A stretch of DNA of 64,000 nt from assembly GCF_040954835.1 (NCBI RefSeq), contig NC_090703.1:20225444-20289443 (forward strand). The letters are read 5' to 3'. A program made the translations under genes and the position numbers. This DNA is from Lepisosteus oculatus. Lineage: Eukaryota; Chordata; Actinopteri; Semionotiformes; Lepisosteidae. Under the pieces are notes generated by a model, which searched no databases, was not told the origin of the DNA, and saw only the letters and a list, made by a program, of their open reading frames with translations. Every line of letters starts with the position of its first letter. Within the stretch, counting starts at the first letter, position 1. This document shows positions 1-29,100 of the stretch, piece by piece.

Positions 1-219
1 GGCACCATCTGAGTTGGATGCTGCATCACTGCCACATCATGGATATAGCTATCGTTTATATATAGCTGGATATAGCTATCCAGACATGTGGGGAGGAGAA
101 TAGGATAGTTTGGTCAGAACAGATGTATCTAACTGGTGGGCCAACATAGAAACACACAATGGCCTTCACAGCAGCACCTGCAGCCATGGTTGCAGCAGGC
201 TATGATGTAAGGTGTGAGT

Positions 220-690
220 AGGCTAGGCTGAAGTAATAGGTCTTCAGCCTGGATTTGAATACTGAGATTGACTCGGCATCCTGAACATGGAGTCGGAGAC
301 TGTTCAATAAGATAGGGGCCCTGTTTACTAAAGGCTATTTTTTTAATTAATGCGTGGAATATGAAGAAGACCTGCATCCTATGATCTAAGCGGGCGACTT
401 GGATGGTATACATTAATAAGTTCCATTAGATAGACAGACGCCTGACCTCTGAGAGCCTTGTAAGTAAGTAGAAGGATTTTGAAGTCTGCCCTGTACCTGA
501 CAGGAAGCCAATGAAGAGAGCTATGTATAGGTGTTATATGGTTGTACTTTCTGCTCCTAGTAACAATTCTAGCTGCAGCATTCGGAATTTGCTGTTAGGT
601 GTTGAAAGAGTGATGGGTGCTCCCTGATAGTAGGGCATTGCAGTAGTCTAACCTGCTGTATACAAGAGCATGAAATCCTCCTCACTTGAG
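220..690. repeat. dispersed repeat, class uncertain
   Basis: This stretch reads like a middle-repetitive sequence I associate with fish introns, with phrases such as 'gacaggaagccaatgaagag' and 'agtagggcattgcagtagtc'. It has no long open frame that resembles a transposon protein. It lies upstream of the first visible NUSAP1 exon, presumably inside a NUSAP1 intron. The flanks 1-219 and 691-1324 show no coding exon I can recognise. The assignment rests on memory of similar repeats and not on an alignment. Confidence 0.4.
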
Positions 691-1324
691 CTCAAGAGAA
701 CTGCCTGTGTCTGAGAACAATTCAGGAGCATTCATGAATAATTAACATTGCTTTGGATTTATAAGTGGATATCAAAGGAGCCAAAAGTACTTTACACAGA
801 GTTCTTTACACAACCATTTTATCTCCTGACTGAAGTACAGTCCCACTGCAGGTCAGGGCAAGAGTGAGAAACTATTGAATTAAAGAGGAAGAGAAGAGCA
901 TGATCTCAACACTTGTCACAACACAACTTGTCAGCGCCATGGGTTTTTTTAAACACCAGGTTGTTGGGAGCTTGGTTAAATATCCTAACTTTTCCCCATA
1001 AATGTAATCTGAAGCTTTGGTGTTACATCTTAGAAAATTGCAAAGGAGAGAAGAAAAGAAAAACATTATGTGTTTCTTCTCTTTTCAGTGTGGAATAAAC
1101 CTTTACTTGTTCCTTTGCAGCCTACGCATGCTGACGCAGCTACCTTCTTGAACGTCTTAGAAGATTAACTTACTAACATTGTCTTTTTGGCGGATACTAC
1201 ATTAGTTTGGTTCTCATTTTCCCTTTTCACCAGGCAAATTTATTACTCTTTTGGATTTATTTTAAAATGCCCTTTTTGTTCGTTTTTGTTTGATGAAGTG
1301 TATTGTGTTCTCTTAATTCTGTAG

Positions 1325-4300
1325 GCCAGTGAAGAACCCCAGGTGCAGCCTAAGGCACTGAGTAGTGGCAAGAGGAGGAGGCTGACTCGAGCAGAGGAAG
1401 TCAGAAGTGCAGAGACAGCTGTACAGCCCCCAGACACTGCCCAGGTCCCCCAGCCCCAGTCCAGTGATAAACCGAAAAGGGCTGAAAAAGATGATGGTAA
1501 ACAGCCTTGATTTCTCGGAGAGCAAATCCGTTCTGAATATCAGTGGTGGCCGTTTTGAGCAGTGTCTGACATGATTGCTCAATCATAGTGAAGTTGACTA
1601 CGTTATATTGTGTGTTGCTCCAGCCTGTTGGGTTCCTCCTGATTATAAGTGGTACCTTACAGGAAAAAAAGTTATTTTTATGAAGATAAATTTGGGTAAG
1701 TACTCTTTCGTAAATCTGTCAAGTAGGTCATGGTTCAAGCTTGTATCATATCTTTACATAGCATTTCTTTTTTTTTTCATCCTGCACTGTTATTGTTTAA
1801 CATATACAACTTGGTTCTCATGTTTTGTTGAATCTGTAACCTATAAATCCGAGCAGCGGGTTTTGTTTTGCAGTAGACTGTCTGTTTTATGCTTTGATTC
1901 CTTCTGTTTGCAGGAACAACACAAGCGGACACTCGTCAAATGGGGAAGATTCCACGACATGAAGGCCTCATGAAGAGGATGGGGAAAGCTGTACTGAAGC
2001 CCACAACCCCGAGTATGAAACTTGTTTTTCATCATTCATTAACAGATTAGCACCACAGAACTGGCATTTTCAGCAGAAGCACGAAAGAGGTTTCTGCTTC
2101 AAGCATAAACATTTAACCTCATTGAACATTGCAGTGTCTTTTAACCCATGTGTTATTTTGCTATTTTAAACCCAATCAAATTGCAACATTTAACTTTTAC
2201 ACCTCTGACTTCATAAAGAGTGGACCTAAAGTAGTCCTCTGACTTTGCAATTTGGGCCCAGGTGAAGAAGAAAAGTCCAGACTATTCCAGACACTAAAGG
2301 TAGTGTCTTTTTCCAAACAATGATTTTTGTGACTTGTAAAGTTTTATAAAATTATACGTGGTTCATGCATTTTGCTGTATATATGTGAATGGTGTGGTTA
2401 TTTGGAATATGAACAGGATGGAATCTTAGATTTTGTGAAGTTATTACAAATCATATTTGAAATAGACTTTTGTTGTAAATCACTTTCAGCGTTGATAACA
2501 CGGAACATTTTAAAATGTGTTCTTTTACAGACTTTAAAAAGCTCCACGAGGCTCACTTCAGTAAGATGGAATCCATTGATTCTTACGTTCAAAGGAAGAA
2601 CAAGCAGATTGAAGCCTATAAGAGCTCAGTGAATGAAGTGAAGGTGAGTCTCTTTCCCCCCTAATTAAGAAATCATCAAGAAGGGTTGGTCCATTTTCAA
2701 ATGCCAAAGTTAAAGCTAGAAATGAAAGCTTTTCATATAATATGTGAACTCAAAATATGTTTATAACGGCAAACGTATTAGAGATTGCAGTACCATTGCG
2801 GTGAGAAATTAAGCTGTTTACTGAGCTAGTTGACAGGGAACATATTTTAATTTCATTGTACCAGTATCTTCTTATTCTGTGATGTGATCTCATACATACT
2901 GTACATACAAACACTTCATACCCTTTGTGCCTCTTGTCAAATGTATAGGCCTAGCTGAAAACCTCCATTATTAAAATGTATCCTATTTCAGCCTAGCTGA
3001 AAACCTCCATTATATAAATGTATCCTGCCCTTCAGTAATTTCAAACAAAAACAGACACATGTTGTCAGTGTTAAAATGCACTGATCAGATTTAAGATACA
3101 TGTGAATGTGTTATAGCAGATCTGTTGACTACTGTTGTCTGGTCGCAGTCTCTTAATTACGAGGGTCAGGCTCCGTCCAGGAGCATCTGGGCTGTCGGGC
3201 TCTGGACTGTGAGAAAACACCTTTACTGGTTGATCAACTTCAGATGCATCTATAAAGTCCCCAATATGTGAATTCCTATGAAATTCCCAGTTTAACTATT
3301 TTAGGAAATCGGTCACTTTGCTGGAATGAACATATTTTTTGCTAATTTAGGATTGAAACTAATTCTGTTTTGTTCCTTCAGTGTTCTAATTTGAAGCTGA
3401 ACTAAAACCTGTTTTGTGACTGTTCGTTCTTTACACAGTATTTCTTTACCTTGGTTAATTGGTTTTTATTTTTGTTTCTTCTAGATGCTGTCGGAGAAGG
3501 CAAACATATTAAAACTGTCTGATAAAAGAACTCCCAGCACACTGGCTACGGTTAATATTTTTTATTGTAATTTATAACAATTTATTGTTTGAATTTAGCC
3601 ACAAGATTTATATTTAACATGACATATTAGGAGACGGTGAATAATATTGCTCTGGGGAATAAAGGGACCAGTCAGTATTTTTAGCTCCTTCTGTTGTGAG
3701 TGTTGTTTGACAAGAACTACTTCTGTGTTTTTTTAGAAACCCAGTGCAGGCCGTGTGTCTTTGTTCAGCCCAAACAGTAAGGACAGAAGACCGACGACGA
3801 GCATTCCCTCACCGCGACGCAGGCCAACTCAGACCTCTGCCAGCAAACCTGCTCTGAGGGAGGCCTCTTCTTTCAAGCCTGTTCTCTCAGCTAGACGAAT
3901 TAATGTCAGGTTGTGTTTTCTACTGAAACATTACTGTACTGAACCTTCTGTTCCTTTTCGGGCTACTACTTAGCATGTAGTATCTCTCAGGTAACACGGT
4001 TTGACACTAGTGCACTTTTTTCTTTAAATGTTACTTGGTTGAATTACTAGACTACAGTTTTAATTGTGTAAAGCCTAATCAATTCATTGCTCTCAAGAGG
4101 TTGGGTAGCATAATGGCTTTCTTTGGCATGTGTTTGACACCGGCTGCTTAAACGGTTTTAATAAAGCCGTTACTGACCCACCCTGGGAGTGCAGCCATTC
4201 TGTCAAGATTAAGTAGGCATGGTTAATTTGTAAATGATGCAGTACAAAGTTCTTCTAAAAGTCCAGAAGGCAGTCCTTGTTAGAGTTTCTAACTTGGTGA

Positions 4301-7248
4301 GGGGACAATTCTAGCCTGAGTTGTGCTGTTGAGAAACAGTTTTCTTTTATTGTCAATGTTTATTCATTTCTACTTCTAACAAAAAAGCAACAACAAAAAC
4401 ACCCCTTTGATATTTAGAACTAGTGTTCAGCACATGTTTTCCGATGGAATCTCTTCAATTAAGAATCCTGCAGCCAATTAGATTGTTACCATTGTGTTTG
4501 TTCGCTTCAGCCTCCAGGAACTTCAAAACCTGGAGCACCTGAAATGTTTTTATTTGCGGTGATGATCTGTTTTTGGACTAAAACTTATTTTTAAAGAAAA
4601 CTGAAAGCTAATTCCAAATATGGTTTAGGTTCTCGGAAGCCACCAAGGACAATGAGCACAAGCGCTCTCTCGTGAAGACCCCAGCACGGAAGTCCCCCTA
4701 CACAGTGGCCGAGTCCAGTACCCCAGGCGCCGGACCAGCAAAACGGGCCACATCAGAATCTAATAAACCAGGAGGCCCTGCCTCTCATTCCAAAGTGCAA
4801 GGTAGAGACTGACCACAACCATATTTGAACTTAATTAGGATTGACGTTGCATCTGTTACTGTTGCAATGTGATTGTATTAAGTGTGGGTGTGATTTGATC
4901 ATGTGTAACATAACTGTACTAATCAAAACTTGGACACCTAATTTCCTAGCAGTTTTGAATCTTACCTACTGTAGACAAAAAGGAGAAGCATGTGGGAGTG
5001 ACTAGTAACAATCCAGATTGTGTAACTTGTTAGCTGAGGCAGATAAATCATAGCGTTTTTTTAAATGATGGGTCTGGGGTTTTTCATTAAAATCATGTAG
5101 CTGATTCAGATTCCTTGTAAATGGGGATCATATGTATGCCTGCTATTGTGAAGGAAAATATATACTGTGATAGTGCAGAAATGGGGCACTGTTTTAAAAT
5201 TATTTGCAGAATGCATGTGAAGGTTTTGCATTCATATACAAGACTGTTGATAGCACAGACAGAAATGGTAATTTACAAAGAAGGGTTTTGTTGTGTTTCT
5301 GTGAACATATTACACCCTGCCTCCAGTAACTACTCTTGTCCAGGTGCTCTATTGATGAATTGTCATTTACTTCAAACTTGTTTAATTGTAGTGACACCGT
5401 TCGTGTTCAAAGGAGATGCAAATACCAGCATTTCTGACACTCCAGGGACTAACGTGAAAAAAAATGCTTTTGATTTGAAGGCCAGCCTTGCTCGTCCTCT
5501 TTCCTACCAGCCACACAAAGGTAAGCTTCCACATTTAGCAGCTGGATTGCATTTTACAGATGTCGAACAAATGATATTCTATATGATAGTTTTACATTCA
5601 TTCATGAATGTCCTAGCAATAACAATATATACTGTATACTGTAATTTAAATGTTTTATTTTGAAGCAAGGTTTTATACAAAGTATAATCATTCAGTCTGT
5701 GCGCTTCAGCTTTCTATAACTATACTGTATACATTACCTTCAGTGTTAAATTTAAATCTTTGCCGGCTGTGGTTTTTTTCAAGTTTGATGTAATGACTAA
5801 AGAGCATATTGTCTTGAAACGTTAGCAAAAATGTACACTTTTGGAAAAGGGCCCTCTGTTTTCCAGCCCAAATGGTGGAGAGCACATACAATACATACAT
5901 TAATTAACTTAAATGGGATTAGCATATGGCATTTGCCCATTCTAAACCTTGTTACTATAACAAAGTATATCAAATTAAGGTTTATTTTTCTGTAAATGAT
6001 TATACAATTGGCAGACCAAAGGTAGCCTAATTAGTCCAAATATCACTGTGCTTAGTCTGGGTTAAGTTAAAAAGCAGCCATACCCTAGGCTAATCAGGTC
6101 TCTCTGATTTGGTCTAGTTTCTCAGAAGGAGCCTAACAAAGCTCATGTGAACAAGCCTTAAACATGTTAAGTTAACACTGTCCAGTTATGGCTCTACATA
6201 GGAAGACAAATTACATTTATCAAGATTTACATTACATTTATCTTAATCTGTTGAATGTGTTATCAATGCCTTTGTTTTATTTAAGGGAAACTGAAGCCGT
6301 TTGGAGTGATTCAGGAAAATGCACCCCTCTTAAACAAGTCCCAGAATTCACACCAGAACAATTACAAACAACACCCAGTGCAGACAAGGTGAGCTGAATG
6401 TTGTAGCCATTTCTACAAAAACAGAATGATTTTTCTTTCATGATCTAATAAGATTTAAAACTGCTGCTTCTTGAAAATCACTGCTGATGTTACTTATCTG
6501 ATGTATGCGAGTGTTAGATTGTACAAATGGCTTGTCTGGAATGATCTATGACAGGATTTCAATCTCATTTTCTGTGGCAGCCAGGTTAAATTTAATATAA
6601 TTCAAGTCAGATATACAAACAATAAATTATTGAAATACATGGCACAACTGTCACATAGTCTTAATTGGCAGTGTTTTTTTTGGGCTTTATAACCGTTTCC
6701 CTTTAAATCACAGATCGAAGTCATTGTGTCCTCATTAGATGTTACTCTAGAAAACCGTACCAATTATCATTTGGATTACCCTTTTAACCATTTTTATTGA
6801 AGCTTCTGATAATCACAGCAGTGATATTTTGCATTTCATGTTTTTTTTTATATTACAGTGTTAAACAAAATCTATGATAACAGTAAATAGGAACACTGCA
6901 GTTGAATAGAATTATATCACAGGGAGTTTGTTTGTGAGACTGATACAGTAACTTCACAAAGAGATCCTGCTTTGTGATCAAAGAGGAAAGATGTAAATCC
7001 TGGCCAAATACTCTTAATTGTGTCTGCTACATGGGCCCTAGGGGACAGACCCAGCGCGGTATAGCAAGTTATGACCTTCTCCGATGTAGCATTCCAGTTT
7101 ACATTGTAAAGCCTCAGTATGATGCTAATGGAACCTGTAATGTGTCTTGATTTCTTTCAGGGAAGAGAGGCGTACGCTCCACACAAAAGACAGGAAGCAG
7201 AAAAAAGACAAACTGCTTGGAACCCGAAGAGGCTTAGTACTGAATTGA
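1325..7248 (+). CDS. NUSAP1: nucleolar and spindle-associated protein 1, 3' nine coding exons (5' end outside window)
   Basis: NUSAP1 is a microtubule-binding and bundling protein of the mitotic spindle that sits in the nucleolus in interphase. Coding exons, all in phase: 1325-1496, 1914-2012, 2531-2643, 3485-3550, 3737-3909, 4629-4801, 5392-5520, 6286-6388, 7161-7248 (TGA), giving 371 residues. Family landmarks in order are a basic [10 protein letters not shown] stretch, [25 protein letters not shown] followed by [20 protein letters not shown], and a charged C-terminal helix ending in RRGLVLN. Human NUSAP1 has about 441 residues. What is missing is the N-terminal SAP DNA-binding region, whose exons must lie before base 1. 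Where I recall a KEN degron triplet in the mammalian protein, this one reads QEN. The last exon is open in more than one frame; phase and family similarity select the frame ending at 7248. Confidence 0.93.
2950..3026. repeat. short tandem duplication, two 35-bp copies
   Basis: Two copies of a 35-bp sequence beginning 'cctagctgaaaacctccatt' occur at 2950-2984 and 2992-3026, a 42-bp period, with only two or so differences. They lie in a NUSAP1 intron. They look like a recent local duplication with no evident function. Confidence 0.8.
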
Positions 7249-7484
7249 GCCTTTAAATCATCCAAGCATTTCTCCATGTTCTGTAAATACTACTCATCTT
7301 TTTTTTGTACCCGTCTTCACTGCTTGATGTTATTTGACCTTAAAGTAATGTTTTATTTGGTGTCGAGCTGGTGTCAATAATGCTTTTAAGTAGGCTTTAT
7401 GCAAAGCGCTAATTTAAGAAATCCAATACTGTCAAAGCCTTTTCAAAATGCTTGTAAAATGGTAATTCAGTAGTCTACGTTGTA

Positions 7485-7490
7485 AATAAA
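7485..7490 (+). terminator. NUSAP1: candidate NUSAP1 polyadenylation signal (AATAAA)
   Basis: A canonical AATAAA lies about 240 nt after the NUSAP1 stop codon, in an AT-rich 3' UTR. It is the first strong signal downstream, and it precedes the 3' end of the convergent gene NDUFAF1, which stops at 7830. Confidence 0.6.
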
Positions 7491-7804
7491 ATACATTAAG
7501 GTGTTGTTTATAAAAGCAAGGGTCAAAATATCATGCCCAAAACTATACACAATACATAACTCATTTGTTTTTACATAACTAAGAGCAGTTTGTTTTAATG
7601 CTTCTATGGTTAAAAATAATTTTAATGATCGTTTAGTTTCACAGTGGGCCACATTTTATGTATTTAATGTCTCTGAGATAGAACACTGCTTCCAACATTA
7701 ACTCTGGGAAGTCTAGTGAGGAGATAAAGAAAAGATTGTGAACTTTTTTTTATACCTCTGGGAAAGCAAGAAAAATTAGAACAGACCACTCTTGTACATT
7801 ATTC

Positions 7805-7810
7805 TTTAAT
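7805..7810 (-). terminator. NDUFAF1: candidate NDUFAF1 polyadenylation signal (ATTAAA, minus strand)
   Basis: The minus strand reads ATTAAA only about 20 nt after the NDUFAF1 stop. If used, the 3' UTR would be very short. Another ATTAAA further downstream, near 7660, is an alternative. The NUSAP1 and NDUFAF1 transcripts converge within a few hundred bases here. Confidence 0.4.
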
Positions 7811-7829
7811 ACAGATCTGGTATTGCCCC

Positions 7830-10118
7830 TTACACTTCAGGATTCCTCTTGTATTTCTCATAAGCAAACTCCTCGGCGTGTGCACGGTCATTACACACAG
7901 CTATGAAGTCTATCTCCAGTTGAAATGGTCCATCTGTCTTGTCACCCAGTGTGAACCCTATTGTGTTGATCTGAAAAAGAGTTACAGCTGATAAGCCTTA
8001 CAGGAGAAAAGAGCTTGTGTAGCTAGTGGGATTCCAATTAACTGGAAAAGCAAATCCTGCAAGCCAGGAGGTCAAGACTGCAAAGGATTATTTTAGAATC
8101 CTGATGGAATGGTGGCTGTTTCCCTTGTGAGATGCTTACGTTGTTCCATGGCTGTAGCAGTTTTCTTTGCCTTTCTGAGACTATAGATTTATTTGAAGGA
8201 CATAACCAAAACAGAAAGAGCTCAGCTTTTAATATTTGTAGTGGATCAAAGGGTGAGAACTTACAGATGACCAGAAATGCAAAACAGCTGTCAATACTTG
8301 TATACATCAACAAATCTTTTTCTTTGACAAAGTATACAATCTCCCACAGGAAAGCACTTTTTAGAATCTCCACTCGGCTCTGTTATAAAATGTCAGGGTA
8401 ACCAGTATTTCACTAAACATTTATCAGGAAACAGATCCAAGTGGATTGCTTAGAAGGTGGAATAATAGATGTGCCAAAAATTCTAGTTTCACTGATGCAG
8501 TCAAAACACAGTTTACAATTTCACTGACACAGTGACATTCTCACCTTATCTAACCACAGTGGGTGCTGATTGTCTTGTATTCTTCCCCGGCTCGAGAGAA
8601 AAAACTTTGAAAATGGAATCTGGAAAGGAAACCAGTTCATTAAACTTGTAGAAAGGACTGAATGTACATAATGATTTTTATTCCCTTAAGAAAGTCTTGA
8701 TCCCAGTTCTGTACCTATAGTTATGGTCCAATTAAACCAATAATGAGTCTGATTTAGGTTAAGAGCCCAGCTAGAGTGAAACATACTAGTACTAGAGCAC
8801 CAGGATTAAGGACCCCTACCTTAAGGCTTTGTGCAAGTCACAAGCTAATGAAGTATATATGAAAAGAGTGAATTAATTTTTAAAAAGCTTGACTGAACAA
8901 ATCCAGGTATAGAATTTAACTCCTCCACTAACAAATGGAAATGAGACCAAATGATTGTAATCCTCTGAGATGTGTGCGTCTTACCTTGACATCCTGCCAG
9001 AAGGGTCCGCCGCGTGTGAACAGGAAGTAGTTGTACATGTCATCTCTCTGGTGGGAGAAGTAGGTCTCGGTAGCAATGTTAATCATCCACGGCCGCCCGT
9101 CTCCGCGGATGCGCAGGTGCAGAGTATTAAAACTGGACCAGTCGTGGTGCTTCTTCCGATCAAAGGCATTCTACAGGGAAATATTTTTACCAGCATTACT
9201 AGGCAAACATTGCAATCCTGTCTCTTGCCAACGTGTCATTTAGGAAATTAACTTGGGCCTGTCTTGGGGGAACTCTATCTACCTCTCTTGAATAATTAAA
9301 ATCTCATTTTTAATATATTCCAATAGCCTAGTCTGCCATATTTGCAGTTCAGAATATAGTGTAAATACCATGAAAACACTACTTAAGAAGTAGAGGAACT
9401 GATAGTAATTAAGATCATAATACGGAGTCTATGGCCAGTGCTAATGGCATTAAATGCCAAGGACTGTAGTGCCCTGAGAAGTCTAGAGAGGAGATAATAC
9501 AAATACCTTTGTATTTTAACTGATAACTATTACCAACTCCCAAATCAATCAAAACATTGATGTAAATTCCCATAACGGCAGTGTGGCCAGACATTGCCCT
9601 TGACTACCAGACTGCTTGTGTGTACTGACCAGTGGCTGTCTGGAGCGCAGAGTGCAGTAGCCGCTGTACCGTGTCTCCCCATCTCTGGGAGGCGCTGTAT
9701 ACAGAGTGCCATACAGCAGGCAGGTTTGGTTGTTTCTCCCCAGCTTCAGGTATGCTTCACTCTTCCCTCCGATCTCCTGGTCCGAGGACACTACCCACTG
9801 TTCCAGGCTCTCTGGACCCCTGAATTCCCATAACAACTTTGTCTGTTCCAGCATATGCTCCCTGAGGCTCCTCCCCTCCGGCCCCACCCAGCGCTCCACC
9901 ATCTCCTGCTTCAGCAGCCCAAAATGCTTCTTCACGCCCTCCACCCCCTTGGGGAAGCTAAAGCGGATCTTCTTCCAAGGCGGCGTGTTGTCCTGAGGCT
10001 GGCCTGGTCTCCGATAGCTCTGTGCAGCCCCTCGCGTAGACACTACGCCCCAACACGGGGGCGTGAGCCTGGAGCCCAGGCGACACGCACCGAGCCGGGT
10101 CGATGTGGACAGAGCCAT
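7830..10118 (-). CDS. NDUFAF1: NADH:ubiquinone oxidoreductase complex assembly factor 1 (CIA30)
   Basis: NDUFAF1 is a mitochondrial assembly factor of the MCIA complex, needed to build the membrane arm of respiratory complex I. Coding exons in transcript order are 10118-9630, 9170-8985, 8619-8545 and 7970-7830 (TAA), 163+62+25+46 codons, 296 aa; human is about 327 aa. The N-terminus ([17 protein letters not shown]) is rich in Arg and Ser and has no acidic residues, as in a mitochondrial presequence. The CIA30 domain starts after about residue 110 and includes [44 protein letters not shown], and the terminal [15 protein letters not shown]. The open frame of exon 1 runs past the donor at 9630/9629 (CTG/GTCAGT); family similarity places the splice there. 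Upstream, a good acceptor at 10204 implies that 10119-10203 is 5' UTR joined to a noncoding first exon near 11451. It shares a promoter with RTF1. Confidence 0.95.
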
Positions 10119-11450
10119 CGTCCGTCAAGCGAGTCCGTCTACACTGTTGCAGCCGGCTTCCCTGCAGCACGGGCTGCAGCTCTACATGTGCTGAAACACC
10201 GATCTAAAGAGGGGAAAAAATGAAAAATGCTCCGGCATCCCTAATCCCTGATGTCCTGCACACCACTGCAAGGGCCTTATGATTCTACCGGAGAGCATGA
10301 TGAAGCCTAACGTACTAGTAGCAGCACGGAAGCAGGAGAAGTGATGAGTGCAGTCTTACTATGTTCTCCAGTGCACGAATAATTCGACTGTTGGCTTTCT
10401 CTATACTTTTAGAGAAAAATAAATGGCGATAAAATATATATTTTTTTAAAAAAATAGGGAATTCTATTACTTATGTTATTGTACTGCATTCGAGAAGATG
10501 AAAAAAAAGAGTCTGAACAAATGTCATAATGTGCATGTCTGCTACCATTATTTCTACATATTAGTTTCAGGTTTTACTACATCAATGTAACAGCAAATGC
10601 ACCTTTTGGCCTCGGAAAGCAGACTTGAATTGAAATGAATCGGCGCACGTCCAAAAAGTTTTAAGATGTGGCTCATCCCCGTTTACCTGCACTAGAGTGT
10701 GGAGAATAGAGCTGGAACTATGTATACTTCACAATCCGACGTTTACAATTAATAAGGATTTGTCCAAAGTCTAATTTATGTCTATGTGAAGTAAGTTTCT
10801 GGAGTGTCCAAAAAAGCGATATATAAGTATAAGCAATTATTATTAAGTGATCTTTCCTGAATAAAACTGGCGTCTTTTAACTGAAATGATCCCCTTAAAC
10901 TTCGTTCTGTATGCACGTTACGCAAATTGTCTTGTAAATTAACCTAAAACCTTCAGGTAAAGATGAAAAAATATAGATACCAAAAATAAACAGCCCTCTT
11001 TCCATATACTTACACTATGAAAAATATGCTACCTTGATAAACGTGCCTCCACTATACTTGCAGCTTGTTTTTCAAGTACAGTCCGTCGCGACAACTCGTC
11101 CCCCGGTAACATTTTGCAAGCACATTGAGTTCCTAAGCCTATAACTACTGTTACGAACTACTACTAGTGAATCTGAGATTACATCTATATATTGACTAAT
11201 AATTGCACTCCTTAATAAGTGGTCAAATGTAACAACATGCGATAGGCTCCAGTCATATCCAGTATCACAGTGTCACTTCTATAAAAACAATTTCATTTAA
11301 ATTAAAAAGTAACACCGTATTATTACATATCTACTGTACTAACTAAAATACGTATTTAAAGAGGTATCAAGAATTCACATGAGTCAGTCAATCAACAAGT
11401 AATATTCTTTAACATCTGCTTTAGAAAGTATTATTTTATAACATTCCTAC

Positions 11451-11520
11451 CTGGAAAGACCTTCTCAGTCTGTCCTACTGATCACGATCGCGTATCACAC
11501 GTCACGGGTGACGTCTTACG
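11451..11520 (-). other. NDUFAF1: putative noncoding first exon of NDUFAF1
   Basis: On the minus strand a strong donor (TTTCCAG/GTAGGAAT) ends an exon at 11451. It pairs well with the pyrimidine-rich acceptor in front of 10203, the start of the UTR-plus-coding exon. The 5' limit is not visible; about 11520 is a guess bounded by the opposing RTF1 gene. A transcript would be needed to confirm it. Confidence 0.5.
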
Positions 11521-11664
11521 ACAGGTCCCAGCGAATGAAGCGTGAGATCGCAGGCGCCCGCATGCGCAGTGGAGCTCCAGCGCCTTTGTGTGCTGCAGAG
11601 GGGGCGCCTCTCGGCTCGTCTTTATCCCGACGCAGCGCCAGGCAGCTCCGGCCTCACAGCAATC
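11451..11664. promoter_or_regulatory. bidirectional NDUFAF1/RTF1 promoter with paired CRE-like sites
   Basis: About 210 bp separates the inferred first exon of NDUFAF1 (-) from the RTF1 start codon (+). The segment is richer in GC and CpG than its flanks and has no TATA box that I can see. Two opposed ATF/CREB-like sites stand out: CACGTCA at 11498-11504 and TGACGTC at 11509-11515. A GC-rich string (TGCAGAGGGGGCGCC, about 11594-11608) resembles a CTCF or Sp1 core. A housekeeping-type shared promoter is inferred from layout and motifs only. Confidence 0.6.
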
Positions 11665-28317
<16,653 letters not shown>

Positions 28318-29074
28318 GCTTTGCCCCAGCCCAGCTCTCCTTGCATGTGTCCGTGTTTCTGCTGGAACTGCAGGTGCTCAGCATGGGCCCCTCCACGTCC
28401 GCGCGCGTGTGCGTCCAACTGAGAGAACACAGACTTCACCTTCACTGTAAAGAGTTCACTTGTGCTTTTTTTTTTCCTTTTAAGGTCGTCTGTTCTTTAT
28501 TTGCATATTACGTGAATTGTACGTGGGATTCCTTTTTATTTTTTTAAAACTCCCTTCCTTACCCATGAACTGTATTCTGTGATTTGAGGAGGACATAATA
28601 CCAGAGGACAATAGAGAATTATCTGTATATTACTTAAGGATACAAATAGACCTTTATCTGGAAGAAAAAGATGGCTTCGTTTCAGCTGGGAATACCGAAA
28701 GAGGGCAGTGATTTTTCTTTTTCCACTCCGGATTCTTGCTTTCTGCAGCATCTCAACATGTGAAGAAACAAGTGCTGCATTATCGATCTATTCCAGTGGC
28801 GACCCAGACAGGCCTCTGGAGTACACCAGAGGCTCTGTCCCTTTGGGATTCAAACAAGGGAAACACAACTACAACACTTTTTGTATAAGAAAACCAAACG
28901 AGAACAGCTCATATGGAGAATGTAAAAATCGACCTCTTTTCCCCCCCAACTTGACGTCGGCAGTCTTGTACGTTTACCAGAGGACAGGTGTGAGTATTGG
29001 AAAACATGTTCTTGAGTAAATCCCGTATTGACGTGGCATGCCATGTAAATATTCAGTTCTAATGGGTGCTGCAC

Positions 29075-29080
29075 AATAAA
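29075..29080 (+). terminator. RTF1: RTF1 polyadenylation signal (AATAAA)
   Basis: AATAAA occurs about 760 nt after the RTF1 stop, followed by the T/GT-rich 'tttcttgtgggtgtgttg', a good cleavage-site context. Bases 28318 to about 29100 are therefore taken as the RTF1 3' UTR. Another AATAAA near 29635 could serve a longer transcript. Confidence 0.7.
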
Positions 29081-29100
29081 GAGGGACACTTTTCATATTT

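Noticed and set aside
129-413. Cys-rich 94-codon minus-strand open frame at the window start
   Set aside because: It lies largely in a dispersed repeat, and the Cys clusters come from CTGCAG-rich text with no known domain.
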